Below are positions 29,462-39,247 of a stretch of DNA of 64,000 bases, one piece after another (the first letter of the stretch is position 1; each line of letters begins with the position of its first letter). The notes under the pieces were generated by a model. The model was not told the DNA's origin. It did not search any database and was given only the letters and a program-made list of their open reading frames with translations. The DNA is from Agapetus fuscipes (taxonomy: Eukaryota > Arthropoda > Insecta > Trichoptera > Glossosomatidae). Location of the stretch: contig OX637350.1 in the NCBI GenBank assembly GCA_951799405.1, forward strand, positions 10,761,401 through 10,825,400. The letters are read 5' to 3'. The position numbers were made by a program, and so were the translations under genes.

Positions 29462-32400
29462 TTAGACGGCGGGAGTGTGGTCCATGGATCCTTTGATCAA
29501 ACCAAATGACATCCTGGAAAGACAAAACGACAGTCATGAAATTATTATTGAAACAACATACTATTATTAAATTTTAAATGGAATTATGGTGCTTTGACAT
29601 TATTTACAAATAAGAATTAACTTTGAAATTAATTACACTTTTCAAATATTTGACAAACCAAAAGGAGAACTTACATTATTAATAGCAATGAGTAATTTCT
29701 TACTTTCACACTGAAGAAGTATTTTAGATTAAAGGGTCATTTAATGAGCAATTTACTAGCCTGGGTCAAAGTCCGCCATACCAATAAAGACAATAGTATT
29801 CATTATTGTATTCATTCAGAGATAATTGCATGACACATAAACATAATTAAATGAAATTGAAATTAAAAATATATTTTAATCCCCTTACAATATGAAGGCA
29901 CAATTTAACTGCACTTTGTACCCAAAAGGGTTAAAAATACATAGACCACAGAGCTATAGGTAAGTAAAAAACATCTGTCACAGCTTCATTGGTGAAGATG
30001 TGAAAACAAAGCTGCAAATAGAAGATGGTCAAAAATGAAAGAACACAAAAACAATTTGTTTATTATTAAAACCAGTCATGAAAGTGTAAGTTTGAAACTT
30101 TATTTAAAGATGAACATTGTTATTCTTAATACTCACTTGCTGATCATGTGTTTGTAAATGCTGTGAGGAAGTACAGTGATGGTGACGATGGCATCGGCAG
30201 CTTCTATGATCTGCACAATCTCCTTGTCTTTGAGTCCCACCACATTCTGCCCGTTGACTTCCACCAGCTGGTGGTCTATGAGGAGACCATTTCTGGCGGC
30301 CGAAGAGTCCTTCACCAGACCAATGATCTTCCCATCTTTGAATTGGAAACCAATACTTCCAACCGAGTCTTTGTGAAGCGTCAATGTTCTCTCAAAAGGC
30401 CTGACAAAAATATAGAAATCACTTAAAAGTGTCAGTGTTATGGCCGAGGGGGCCAAGTAGCTGATTTTTCTAGCATGTTTGGAATAGAACAACGTTGGTT
30501 CGATCCCCGCCTGGGGATCCTAAATCATTTGACCATAACTTTGACCCTGGTTCAACAGATGTTATTGGGTTATTATTAATTAATAATTCATTAAATAAAC
30601 AATAATGAATTATTAATTGATGATATTAATACCTGTTTCTGGCCAGGCAGAATCCGTTGATGAATTGCATTCCTCTTCACAAATCTATTTTTTTTTAATT
30701 CTTATAACAGGAAATAAGTTGCATACAAACAAAGACGGAAATCTAGGATTTTTCCAAAAATGAGATAGATAAATAGAATTACAGAAAATGGCATTGTTTG
30801 TATAGCCATATATTTATCTTTTTTTTTTAATTCCTAGATTGCCATTTTCTTGTACAATTGGAAAAAGAATAAAAAGTTTTTGCATTCAATTAAAATGTAA
30901 AAAAAAACCTCAAGGTGTGGATGGGGATGTAAAGAGCATCACTTGAAAGATTTATTTTTCATAAGAAGGTCTAGTAATTTTTATTTGTTAGATTGTATAG
31001 CAGCCCAAATACAATTAAAGCTGCTCAGATTGTGCAGCATCTGATTACGTTTCACCTATAGGGGTTGCTTGTGGCGAGTGAAATCTATTTATTTACACGC
31101 AAGTGGGCGGGCCTCATGTCAATGGGAAGAAAAGCTAGAATGTATTGTAACAGTAGGTATAATTGTATATTATTTTTCTAGAACATGCAATTATCAGGTA
31201 TGTATTGCATAATTATGTAACGCTGTTTGTTGTCCTACTAAAATAAAATAAAATAAAATAATGGAAATTACAAAACAAAGGATGTCATATTTGAAGTTAT
31301 CTTAAACAGCAAGCATTTTATTTGATCAATTCCAGCACTAATATAGGTACTAAACTGCACACATTTCAACAAAGGTAAATGCCTTCCTAGAATTATTAAA
31401 CAAGAGGTCAAAATATAAATCTCCCTTGATAACCAGTACTAAGAAATAGCAGGTAGAAAGAATCCTAATTCCAAGAAGGCAGGTTGATTCAATCTTATGC
31501 CATTGATAACAATCATAATTCAAAACAAAAAGTCTACTCATCATTTTTCATTTCATATCTCCAATACTGAGTAGGGATAGATAAAATGTTATCAGCAGGT
31601 ATCTACTGTGCATAGACATTTATGATGACCTGTTATTTACTCAATGAGTTGGTTTGCAATACAACCAAAACTATATTATGTATGTACATACTTGTAAAAT
31701 TAATTAAAGGAAATTATTGCTTTCTAAAATTTTATTTCTAGAAATAATCCTGTGTAGCATTATAATATAAGTTATTGTAGGAGATATGAGTCGTATAATT
31801 ATAAACGCCGTCATCTCCAAAATTTATGATTTTTGAGATAATGATTGAATTTGATTCTGCGCAGTGTGACAAATCATTAGCTGTGTGCGATATAATGAAA
31901 ACCTCACTTAATCCTTTGTAATTTTAATTTAAAAATATGATTTTGTGCAAACGCCGTCATCTCCAACTGGTGTTGTCGTTTTACAAGTTTACAAGTTTAT
32001 TTTTCTCAAAATCATCACATAAGGAGTTGACGGCGTTTGCATTTATAGGACTCACATATAGCCATGTTTATAAACATTGGAATAGTTGATGCTTTATGGA
32101 AATTTATTGAAATAAATAATATTTATACATACTAAATGCTTTCAACAAGAAATTGCACCTTTTAAATGTATGTTTTTTTTTAAAGAAACTTTTGACTACA
32201 AAAATGTTTATAACTTTTTTCTTTCATAACTTTTATGGGTGAATGGAGCCAGCACAATTGTTATTTACTTCAGAAGGCAGATGTCAAAGGTTGAGGTGGC
32301 TAGGGTTCATAGCAACAAATAATTGGTTAGCTACTTTCTTAGCAACCCATCACAATTTAATGAACTCAGCATAAATTCAAAAAAAAAAATTTTTCTCGGC

Positions 32401-34434
32401 GGGAAAACGTCATGCTTGTATGGCACTGCAGTCCTTAGCAACCAATAACAAAATATTTGAAGAACATTTCCCTAGCCACCGGCTGTCTGATGACAATTTT
32501 TTGTTAATCTAAATTCATGAATGGAATATCCAGAGTCATAATAAAAGGAGAGCTTGTATGAAGAAGGTTATGACTCTGGAGGAAATGAAAGAAGTATGTA
32601 AGGACAGAAAGAAATGGCGGTTGATCTGTAATGTTGGCGGCTAGGGTTTTTTAAATTGTAATTTCTTTTAGTTTTGATGTCCATACAAATTATTATTTAT
32701 TGATTTTAAAAATGTAATTTGTTGTGTATGTTCCTTGACATGTAATGCTGTAAAAATGGTTCACTTTGCCAATGTCACCCCTGTTTCAGGGAAGGGCGGT
32801 AAGAGTTGCAGGGTGTATGTCCATTTGAGATTTGGGTTTTTATGTTGTAGGTTCACATGCGGCGTGTGCAAGCGCAAACTTGTAGATGTCTGCTTGTGAG
32901 AATGCATATAGTGTGAGTCCTCAATGTAACATATATTTGCAACTTAGATTAGATTAGATGCGCCAAGTCCATTGTGACTATCAGGATTCTGAGATTAACA
33001 ATTATTCATTAAAAAATCGTTTTTGTGTTCTTTCGGGTTTGAACATGTTGTATTTGCAGCTCCTACATCTGCCGACATTTCGCTTTCATGAGCAGAAAGC
33101 ATTGTGAAGGCAAAACGTCGGCAGACGTAGGAGCTGCAAATAGAACATGGTCAAACCCGAAAGAACACAAAAATGATTTGTTAATGAATAATTGTTATTC
33201 TCACAATCGTGATAGGAATACTGGCATTGAACAGAAAGTAAAAATTTCAACTTTATTTAATTATTCATTATCTTTTCCTGGTCTATTCTACAATTTTAGG
33301 TTTATTCTTACCTATCACGGATGGACATTCTGATTCCATTGACAGGAGCCTCCTTCAGCATCTTATGCGCCTGGTCCATGCTCATCCCAGCGGTGGCCTT
33401 GTCATTGATCTCCAGAACTTGGTCTCCGAAGCGCAATCCACCCAACGCGGCCGGGCTACCCTTCGTGACCAGGCAGACAAACATGCCATTGCTGATGGCA
33501 CGCAGACGAAGACCTATCTTTCCGTCACTGTCCTTGCAGAGGACCACCTGACGGATGGCCTGCGTCACAAACGACTTCTGCAGAGCAACAGAGTTCCCAG
33601 ACAGAGGCGCCACCATGCCGGATGCTAAGTTGGATGCAGGCTGCATGGTACCCTGAAAATATGGCATTCACATAAACAATGTTGTTATCAACATAAACTC
33701 TGTATGCAGAGTTTACAGATCATCATTCTCTAATCTTGTAGGTGTAAGATTTAGGTCAAGTAATCAATTATTTACACATTCGAGTTGTCCAGACCCGCAT
33801 AGAGTTTCTCAATTTCAGAATAATGTTTGGTAAGATAAATTATTAGCTGTTAATCACAAAGAATAGAGAAACACAGAATATAAAATTCTGTGTCATGACC
33901 ATTGTCGGCAGAATGCTTGCGTTCCATGCTACTTGCCAGAAGGCTAGGGTTCAATCACCACAAAGGGTAACAGAAATAATTTCCCATTTTAGTGTTTATT
34001 TCAAGCCCAAAATAAAAATACTGGCAAGGTTTACTCAGCTTCCACAAGAAATGAGAACTGGGAAGCTGGGATACCTCCACGTGAAGGGAAGTTAAAATAA
34101 ATAGGTTCCACAGATAAATGCAACCTTTTCGGGAACAACACAGTAAAAAGTTTCACTGTGTGTGCAGCTTACTTGCGTTTTTATAGGTGAAAGAATCAAA
34201 AAAGTTATAACAGAGACAAAATGCAGTTACCGGTGCTGGGTTTGCGACTTGCAAGTACTCCGGCATGTTGAGAGCAATCAGTTCGTGGGAGAGTTCAAGG
34301 CCCATGAAGTCCCCTAGGGCGGGGTACATGATGGAAGGAGAGGCGGGGTAGGCGGAGGGGGCGCTGGACACCTCTAGCTGCGCCCGAACCATGTGGTCCA
34401 CCTTCATGTCCTCCAGAGAAGGGTACAACGCCAT
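29462..34434 (-). CDS. Sdcbp: Syntenin (tandem-PDZ scaffold protein)
   Basis: This is a cytoplasmic/membrane-associated scaffold whose PDZ pair binds syndecan tails and phosphoinositides. Minus-strand exons are 34434-34231, 33652-33312, 30400-30137 and 29513-29462. Phases are consistent, giving 286 residues (about 298 in vertebrates). The N terminus [13 protein letters not shown] is the family signature with a conserved LYPSLED. PDZ1 carries [11 protein letters not shown] and [14 protein letters not shown]2 follows IRDRPFERT and has [21 protein letters not shown] and [12 protein letters not shown]. The C terminus SMDHTPAV is also conserved. The ATG exon starts at an acceptor (34435), so a 5' untranslated exon lies upstream; a good donor at 34651-34646 marks it. 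Intron 2 (30401-33311) holds several repeats. Confidence 0.95.
30425..30560 (+). repeat. tRNA-like SINE fragment
   Basis: ATGGCCGAGGGGGCCAAGTA resembles a tRNA 5' half, and GTTGGTTCGATCCCCGCCTG resembles a B box with its flank. The spacing and following sequence do not make a full tRNA gene. It lies in a syntenin intron, in the opposite orientation to the gene. Confidence 0.5.
31238..31262. repeat. (AAAAT)n microsatellite
   Basis: About five consecutive AAAAT/AAATA units lie in an intron of the syntenin gene. Confidence 0.8.
31785..32058. mobile_element. MITE, imperfect ~33-bp inverted ends
   Basis: The left end carries AAACGCCGTCATCTCC about 15 bp in; the right end carries the mirrored GGAGTTGACGGCGTTT. 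The outer TGAGTCGTATAA pairs imperfectly with the right flank TATAGGACTCACA. TA dinucleotides flank both sides, which suggests a Tc1/mariner-type origin. AACGCCGTCATCTCC also recurs internally at about 31951. Confidence 0.6.
32515..32960 (+). repeat. LINE 3' end (family A) with ORF C-terminus
   Basis: The ORF end (GAATGGAATATCCAGAGTC, then [20 protein letters not shown] and a stop) is followed by the family A block and an AGATTAGATTAGA tail. A small internal deletion follows TTCCTTGACATGTAATGCTG. It lies in a syntenin intron, antisense to the gene. Confidence 0.85.
33020..33185. repeat. Palindromic repeat, second family, degenerate core
   Basis: GTTCTTTCGGGTTTGA at the left is mirrored by TCAAACCCGAAAGAAC at the right. 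CAGCTCCTAC...GTAGGAGCTG and CTGCCGAC...GTCGGCAG pair inside. Each arm carries a CATGA ... AAACGTC or CATGA ... GAAATGTC block, like a decayed hammerhead core. A diverged partial copy (CAGCTTC, then GCTGCAAATAGA and GAAAGAACAC) lies at about 29990-30045. Confidence 0.65.
33893..34178 (+). mobile_element. tRNA-SINE, diverged
   Basis: This copy of the 52741-53073 family has GGGTTCAATCACCACAAAGG (B-box region), ACTGGCAAGGTTTACTCAGC, AAATAAATAGGTTCCAC and the 3' end TTCACTGTGTGTGCAGC. Part of the middle block is shortened. It lies in syntenin intron 1. Confidence 0.7.
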
Positions 34435-34650
34435 TCTGTAAACAGGAAATTCGATTTCTATCAGAAAATGTACAAAGAGATGTCAAAGCTGTTAATTTCA
34501 AAATAGAACAAACAGATTTCCTTTACCTATATCATCATGCAATGAATGAGTCATGATAGGTCACTTCAACGAAATTGATTTTTCCTCCTACACCTAGAAC
34601 AATCTGGGGAGTGGTTTGGAAAATAATGTAAGATTGTTATGGCTTACCTA

Positions 34651-34760
34651 AAGATGTTTTCTTTTCACAATTTACAAATGTGTTGAGCCGATTGAAGCAG
34701 AACAAGAAAATATTTCACAAAATTTACGACGTTCTCCGGATATTTGACAGATCAACAACA
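34651..34760 (-). promoter_or_regulatory. Probable syntenin 5' UTR exon and promoter side
   Basis: On the minus strand, CATCTTTAG is followed by the donor GTAAGC at 34651-34646, upstream of the acceptor at 34437-34436. This is the likely end of a non-coding first exon. The transcription start cannot be fixed. The remaining 34761-36594 is spacer and DDX43 3' UTR, with a degenerate repeat near 35310-35400 and no other gene seen. Confidence 0.4.
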
Positions 34761-36594
34761 AAACACGAACATAGGTACCTACATGATATTATTTTTGATT
34801 GGGAAATCATCATATGCTAGGTTAATAAATAGAGGTGGCAATAAAAAACTACTCATATCCACTCTTTCATGTGAAAAAGATGAAGAAAATTTTGACACTT
34901 GACGTTTCTGTGGAATCTAAAATAACAAGTCGTTTTATTAATTAACCAATTTTTCTGTGAATCTCTCGAAAACATAAAAGACCACTTGTCCAATGGCGTA
35001 CAATGTAAGATACTTTTTTGAATATGCTTGAATTCTCGATAAGATCCATAAGACGTTAAGTAAGTGAAAGTAATTCAACCATGTCATTGCTGTGGATGAG
35101 GCAATTATTTTTGACTAATACTGCAGCTAACATGCTTCGCAGTCATCCGAAAATTTTAACATTAAATTATTTTTCGTTAGTTTCTCAAGTACTTTTTGTA
35201 TTGAAACTTCATGTCAAACATTTATAGCTAGGTGCGTACCTGCTAAGATTGGAAGACTTGACAGAAAGTTTTATTTTTTTTTCTCAAGGGACAGGTTTAT
35301 GTATCTAAGGCCCTTAGCAATAAATAACAAAATATAGTTAACAGGGTCCCTAGGAACCCGGCCTTGTGATTTCACAAGTTTTTTTTGTCTTCGGAACCTA
35401 ATTTGGAAGTTGCAAGAGAGGGTAGCTAGTAATACAATGTATGCTATTCAAAAATTATATTTTTATTTCTTCAAAGTTACACTGAAAACTATAATTGGAA
35501 CAAGCATTATAAAAATCTTACTGCCAGTATAATAAAGTAAAAAAATATCACTTTGGCAGAAATTTGTTGAATTTATTCCTAGAAATGTGAATGCCTTTAC
35601 AAAAATATAAAAAAAATGTTAACATTTTTATTCTATACCTTGAGAGAGATTACAGAGTTAAGAAAAACAAAATTCTTCCTTACAATAATTGTGATTATCT
35701 GAACTCTAGTTCTACTAGAGATTCTACAGAATAAATTTTAAGAGTTTTTTTTCATTCCATATCAATACAGCAATAAAATTTAAAAACAATCAACAATATT
35801 ATCAATGAGATACAAAGCCAAAGGAAAAAGTTATTCATTTTTAATTTAAGATATTGGCTTTGGCTTCAAAAGGTTTGCTTTTAGCATTTTTTTGTTCCTA
35901 GAGTATAAAGAAAATCACTCGCAGTATTTCTCAAAGCGATCCTCTCAACACAGCCCTTAGTAACACTTTCAACAATTAGTTACAGTTTAAGGAAGTACTT
36001 AATTCATAAACACATTTACAATAACGTTTTCATGGTTTGACAAAAGATACTTGACAGTTGATAATACTATGTGTTGCTTTGTTTCCTTTCCACTAACAGT
36101 TCAGAGATAAATCTGATTTGTTCACGACAGAACACGAGTCTAGTACCCCAGTACCAAAAATTCCATGAATACCCCTCTATCACATGTATTGAAAAAAAAA
36201 TTAAGAGTAAATAATTCACTCTGGGTGCTATTGTATCTTCCATGCATTTTTTCTATTTACGCGATCAAGGGGAGTTCTGTACTCGGGGTCATGATTTCAA
36301 GTAGCACAAATGGTGATGTTCAGAACAGGTGCATTCACAAAACAATCTACAAAATAGTACTAGGCAGTTATTGGAATGCTTAAATACAACCAGATCATTC
36401 AATAAAGAATAATACTCATGAGGTAGAATGAAAAACTTAATGCATAAGATACTAACTAACAATGAGTAATATGAAAAAAAATGTACTTTAATCCTGTATT
36501 TGTACTATTTGAAGTTATACAAATTAAGCACTAACACTATAATCATAGACATGAACTCAATCCAACTCTTGCAGATCTTTACATAAAGTTAATA

Positions 36595-38616
36595 CTAATC
36601 CCACTTGCTGGACCCTGCCCCCCAGCTGTCCCTACCCCTGCCTCCCCCCCTCCCCCTGCCCCCGCCGCGGAAGCTCCCAGCTGGTCTGGGAGGACGGTTC
36701 TCGAAGCGCTCGGCCATGTCTCGCAACTGCTGCGGGACAAATTGGTGAGCCTCCTCTAGGACTTCTATAAGTTTTCCAGCTTGATCCCAGTTGCGTCGAG
36801 ATATGTAGCTTATGGCTTTTCCCTTACGACCAGCACGACCGGTCCTGCCAACGCGATGAACAAACTCCTCCATGTTATTGGGAAAATCAAAATTAATGAT
36901 GTGGGTGATATTATCTATATCGATACCCCTGCTAGCAATATCTGTCGCGATAAGAATGTTTACTTCCCCGGTCCTCATGTCCTCGAGAGCCTGCTCCCTG
37001 TCTGATTGTTCAAGGCCCCCATAGATACTCTGGTGATGAATGCCTCTCAGGGCAGTGTCCGAGGCAATGTGAATGGCTGTGGCTTTCCTACTACAGAAAA
37101 CTATCACTCTATCGTCCTGGGACATATTGTAAAAGAAATCCAGGAGGATGGCATACTTCTCCTCGACATTTTCTTCCACAAAGATGAGTTCCTGAGTCAC
37201 ACTGTGCACTGCAGCAAGTTCCAGCGAGCCTACCACAACTCTCAGCGGGTTATTGAGGTAGTTGTTTGCCAAACGCTGAACTCCTGATGGCCAGGTAGCT
37301 GATGTCATCACTGTCTGCCTGTTGGTTCTGATGGACAGAGTGGACACTCTGATCTGAGGCTCAAATCCCATATCCAGCATTCTATCAGCCTCATCCAAAA
37401 CTAAATAAGTAACAGACTCGAGATTAACTTTGCGTGCTTTGACAAGGTCATTCAACCTGCCTGGAGTAGCTATTACTATTTGGACTCCTCGAGCTATACT
37501 CTCTATTTGCTCATTTCTGTTGCCTCCTCCATAAATGCAAACAGCCCGAATGCCTCGGTAATGGTACTTGTCAACTTCAGATTTTATCTGCAGAGCAAGC
37601 TCCCTAGTGGGTGCCAGGACTAGGACGTTAGGTCCGGGTCTGTCCTGCATTGGGGTCGGCTGACCTTCAATGTGAATGAGAGCTGGCAATAGGAATGCCA
37701 AGGTCTTCCCAGTTCCAGTTTGAGCGATGCCAATCATGTCATGTCCTTGAAGCAAGATGGGCCATGCTTGGCCCTGAATGGGTGATGGTGTTGTGAAGTT
37801 TTGCCTCCGAATTTCTTCTAATATCTCTGGATAAGTAGAAAAGCACTGTTCGAATGTCGCCACCGGATTAGGAATGGCCACAGTTGCAGATGAAGGGCCG
37901 TCTTTGTTGATGGTGTCGACTGACACATTATTGTTCTCTAAGCGCCACTCTGCGACTTGTTCTGCAGTCAAACCTGCTACTTCCGGGTCTTCCCTGTAAA
38001 AATCTTTGATGATGGGAGGCAGAGTTGCCCAATACTCTTCCTGGCGCCGCACGCTGTCTTGGTAGAGCGCCTGCCAGTCCACCGGCTCCGAGGACGCTTG
38101 TGTCTCTTGCGCCTCCTCCGCGTCTCCCGATGCTCGCTCATTTGAATTCTCAAACCGCCGAGGCCTCTCTTCTCTGGGCCTGTGCTCGTATTGAACTAAC
38201 CGCTCAATCAGTATCTTGGCGCAGTCTCTGGCTTCGGGTGTACCTATCAGAGATACGGTTGTCTTATCGCCGCCATCGACAGGTTTCCGAATAACAATTT
38301 TGGCTTGGCTGTCGGCTTCCAAATCTCGTATTTTAGAGCCTCCACGACCAATAATCCTTCCTACAAGATTATTGTCAATTTGTAATTCCGTTGTTTCCTG
38401 AGAAGAGTTTACATTGCGTTCACGCCAATTTGAGTTTGTAAATGTTTGGGACTGCCGGCCGCCGCGTCCTCTCCTCTCTTGGCCTCGTGTCTGATCTCCC
38501 CGATTGTATTCATTAGTCCTCCTGTAGTTATTAGATTGATTTCTTTGTTGCTCGTGAGCATTATAAACCACTGTTTCCTCTGGGTCACTGATCCAGCCAT
38601 CATCGTGTGATGTCAT
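36595..38616 (-). CDS. DDX43: DDX43-like KH-domain DEAD-box RNA helicase, intronless
   Basis: This is an ATP-dependent RNA helicase, 673 residues in one exon. A KH domain (about residues 75-140, GRGG loop at 90-93) precedes the helicase core. Motif I AQTGTGKT is at 298-305, PTRELA near 337, TPGR near 384, DEAD at 408-411, SAT at 439-441, VIVFCSRK, then ATDIASRGIDI and HRVGRTGRAG. The KH plus DEAD combination with VMTSATWP is characteristic of DDX43/DDX53. The C terminus is RGG-rich (SFRGGGRGRGGGRGRDSWG) and the N terminus is Arg/Gly-rich, both likely RNA-binding. All catalytic motifs are intact and no frame damage is seen, so it should be functional. The absence of introns in a family normally split into many exons suggests a retroposed origin, which is an inference. 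Confidence 0.9.
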   Translation of the reverse strand: MTSHDDGWISDPEETVVYNAHEQQRNQSNNYRRTNEYNRGDQTRGQERRGRGGRQSQTFTNSNWRERNVNSSQETTELQIDNNLVGRIIGRGGSKIRDLEADSQAKIVIRKPVDGGDKTTVSLIGTPEARDCAKILIERLVQYEHRPREERPRRFENSNERASGDAEEAQETQASSEPVDWQALYQDSVRRQEEYWATLPPIIKDFYREDPEVAGLTAEQVAEWRLENNNVSVDTINKDGPSSATVAIPNPVATFEQCFSTYPEILEEIRRQNFTTPSPIQGQAWPILLQGHDMIGIAQTGTGKTLAFLLPALIHIEGQPTPMQDRPGPNVLVLAPTRELALQIKSEVDKYHYRGIRAVCIYGGGNRNEQIESIARGVQIVIATPGRLNDLVKARKVNLESVTYLVLDEADRMLDMGFEPQIRVSTLSIRTNRQTVMTSATWPSGVQRLANNYLNNPLRVVVGSLELAAVHSVTQELIFVEENVEEKYAILLDFFYNMSQDDRVIVFCSRKATAIHIASDTALRGIHHQSIYGGLEQSDREQALEDMRTGEVNILIATDIASRGIDIDNITHIINFDFPNNMEEFVHRVGRTGRAGRKGKAISYISRRNWDQAGKLIEVLEEAHQFVPQQLRDMAERFENRPPRPAGSFRGGGRGRGGGRGRDSWGAGSSKWD

Positions 38617-39247
38617 TATTAGTATAAACTATTGAATCGCAAATTCACTTCAACCAGCCGGCCGGAGCGCTGGACTCACAGAGTAAAGGTAAATAATATC
38701 AAAACAAAAAAAATACGGCGAACGACGCGAAGGGCGCATGTGCAAGTAATGATGTCGCACACAAAACTCTAAATCCCTATTTCGATAGTTCTCACGTTTT
38801 TCAATATTTCTTATTTTCTAATACATAATTATGGTGTAATAAATAGACAAATCGTTAAAAAATATAACATTTTTGTTGTTAAATGAAAATCGATTTTGTC
38901 TAAATTTCATATTTTGTGGAGGTTTAATACGCTCGCTCTGTGCTAGCAGATGAACGCCGTGCGTGGGGATTGTTTTGTGGTGGGTGAGTGTGTACCATTG
39001 GTGTGTACATGTGTACGCAGTATGTATATGTGTGTGCGCAATTTAAAATGGCGGTAGGTGTGTTACGAAAGTTGATAAAATGCACCTGAACAAAATCTTC
39101 AATAAAATTCCAGTGTAAAGTGCCATTATGCTATCCAAACAAGCTGTAATTGATTTTGTGTGAATAATATTTCGGTCTAGACATAATGTGCGGTAAAAGT
39201 GTATCTATGTTACCCTCAGTGAACCTTTAAAAAATAAGTGTTTAAAA
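38617..39247. promoter_or_regulatory. Shared head-to-head upstream region
   Basis: These 631 bases separate two divergent start codons, those of the DDX43-like helicase (-) and the LRIG-like receptor (+). The helicase side is GC-richer (CCGGCCGGAGCGCTGG near 38657) and the middle is AT-rich, with GT/TG-rich sequence near 38990-39030. No clear TATA box is seen on either strand. It may be a bidirectional promoter, inferred from position only. Confidence 0.5.
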
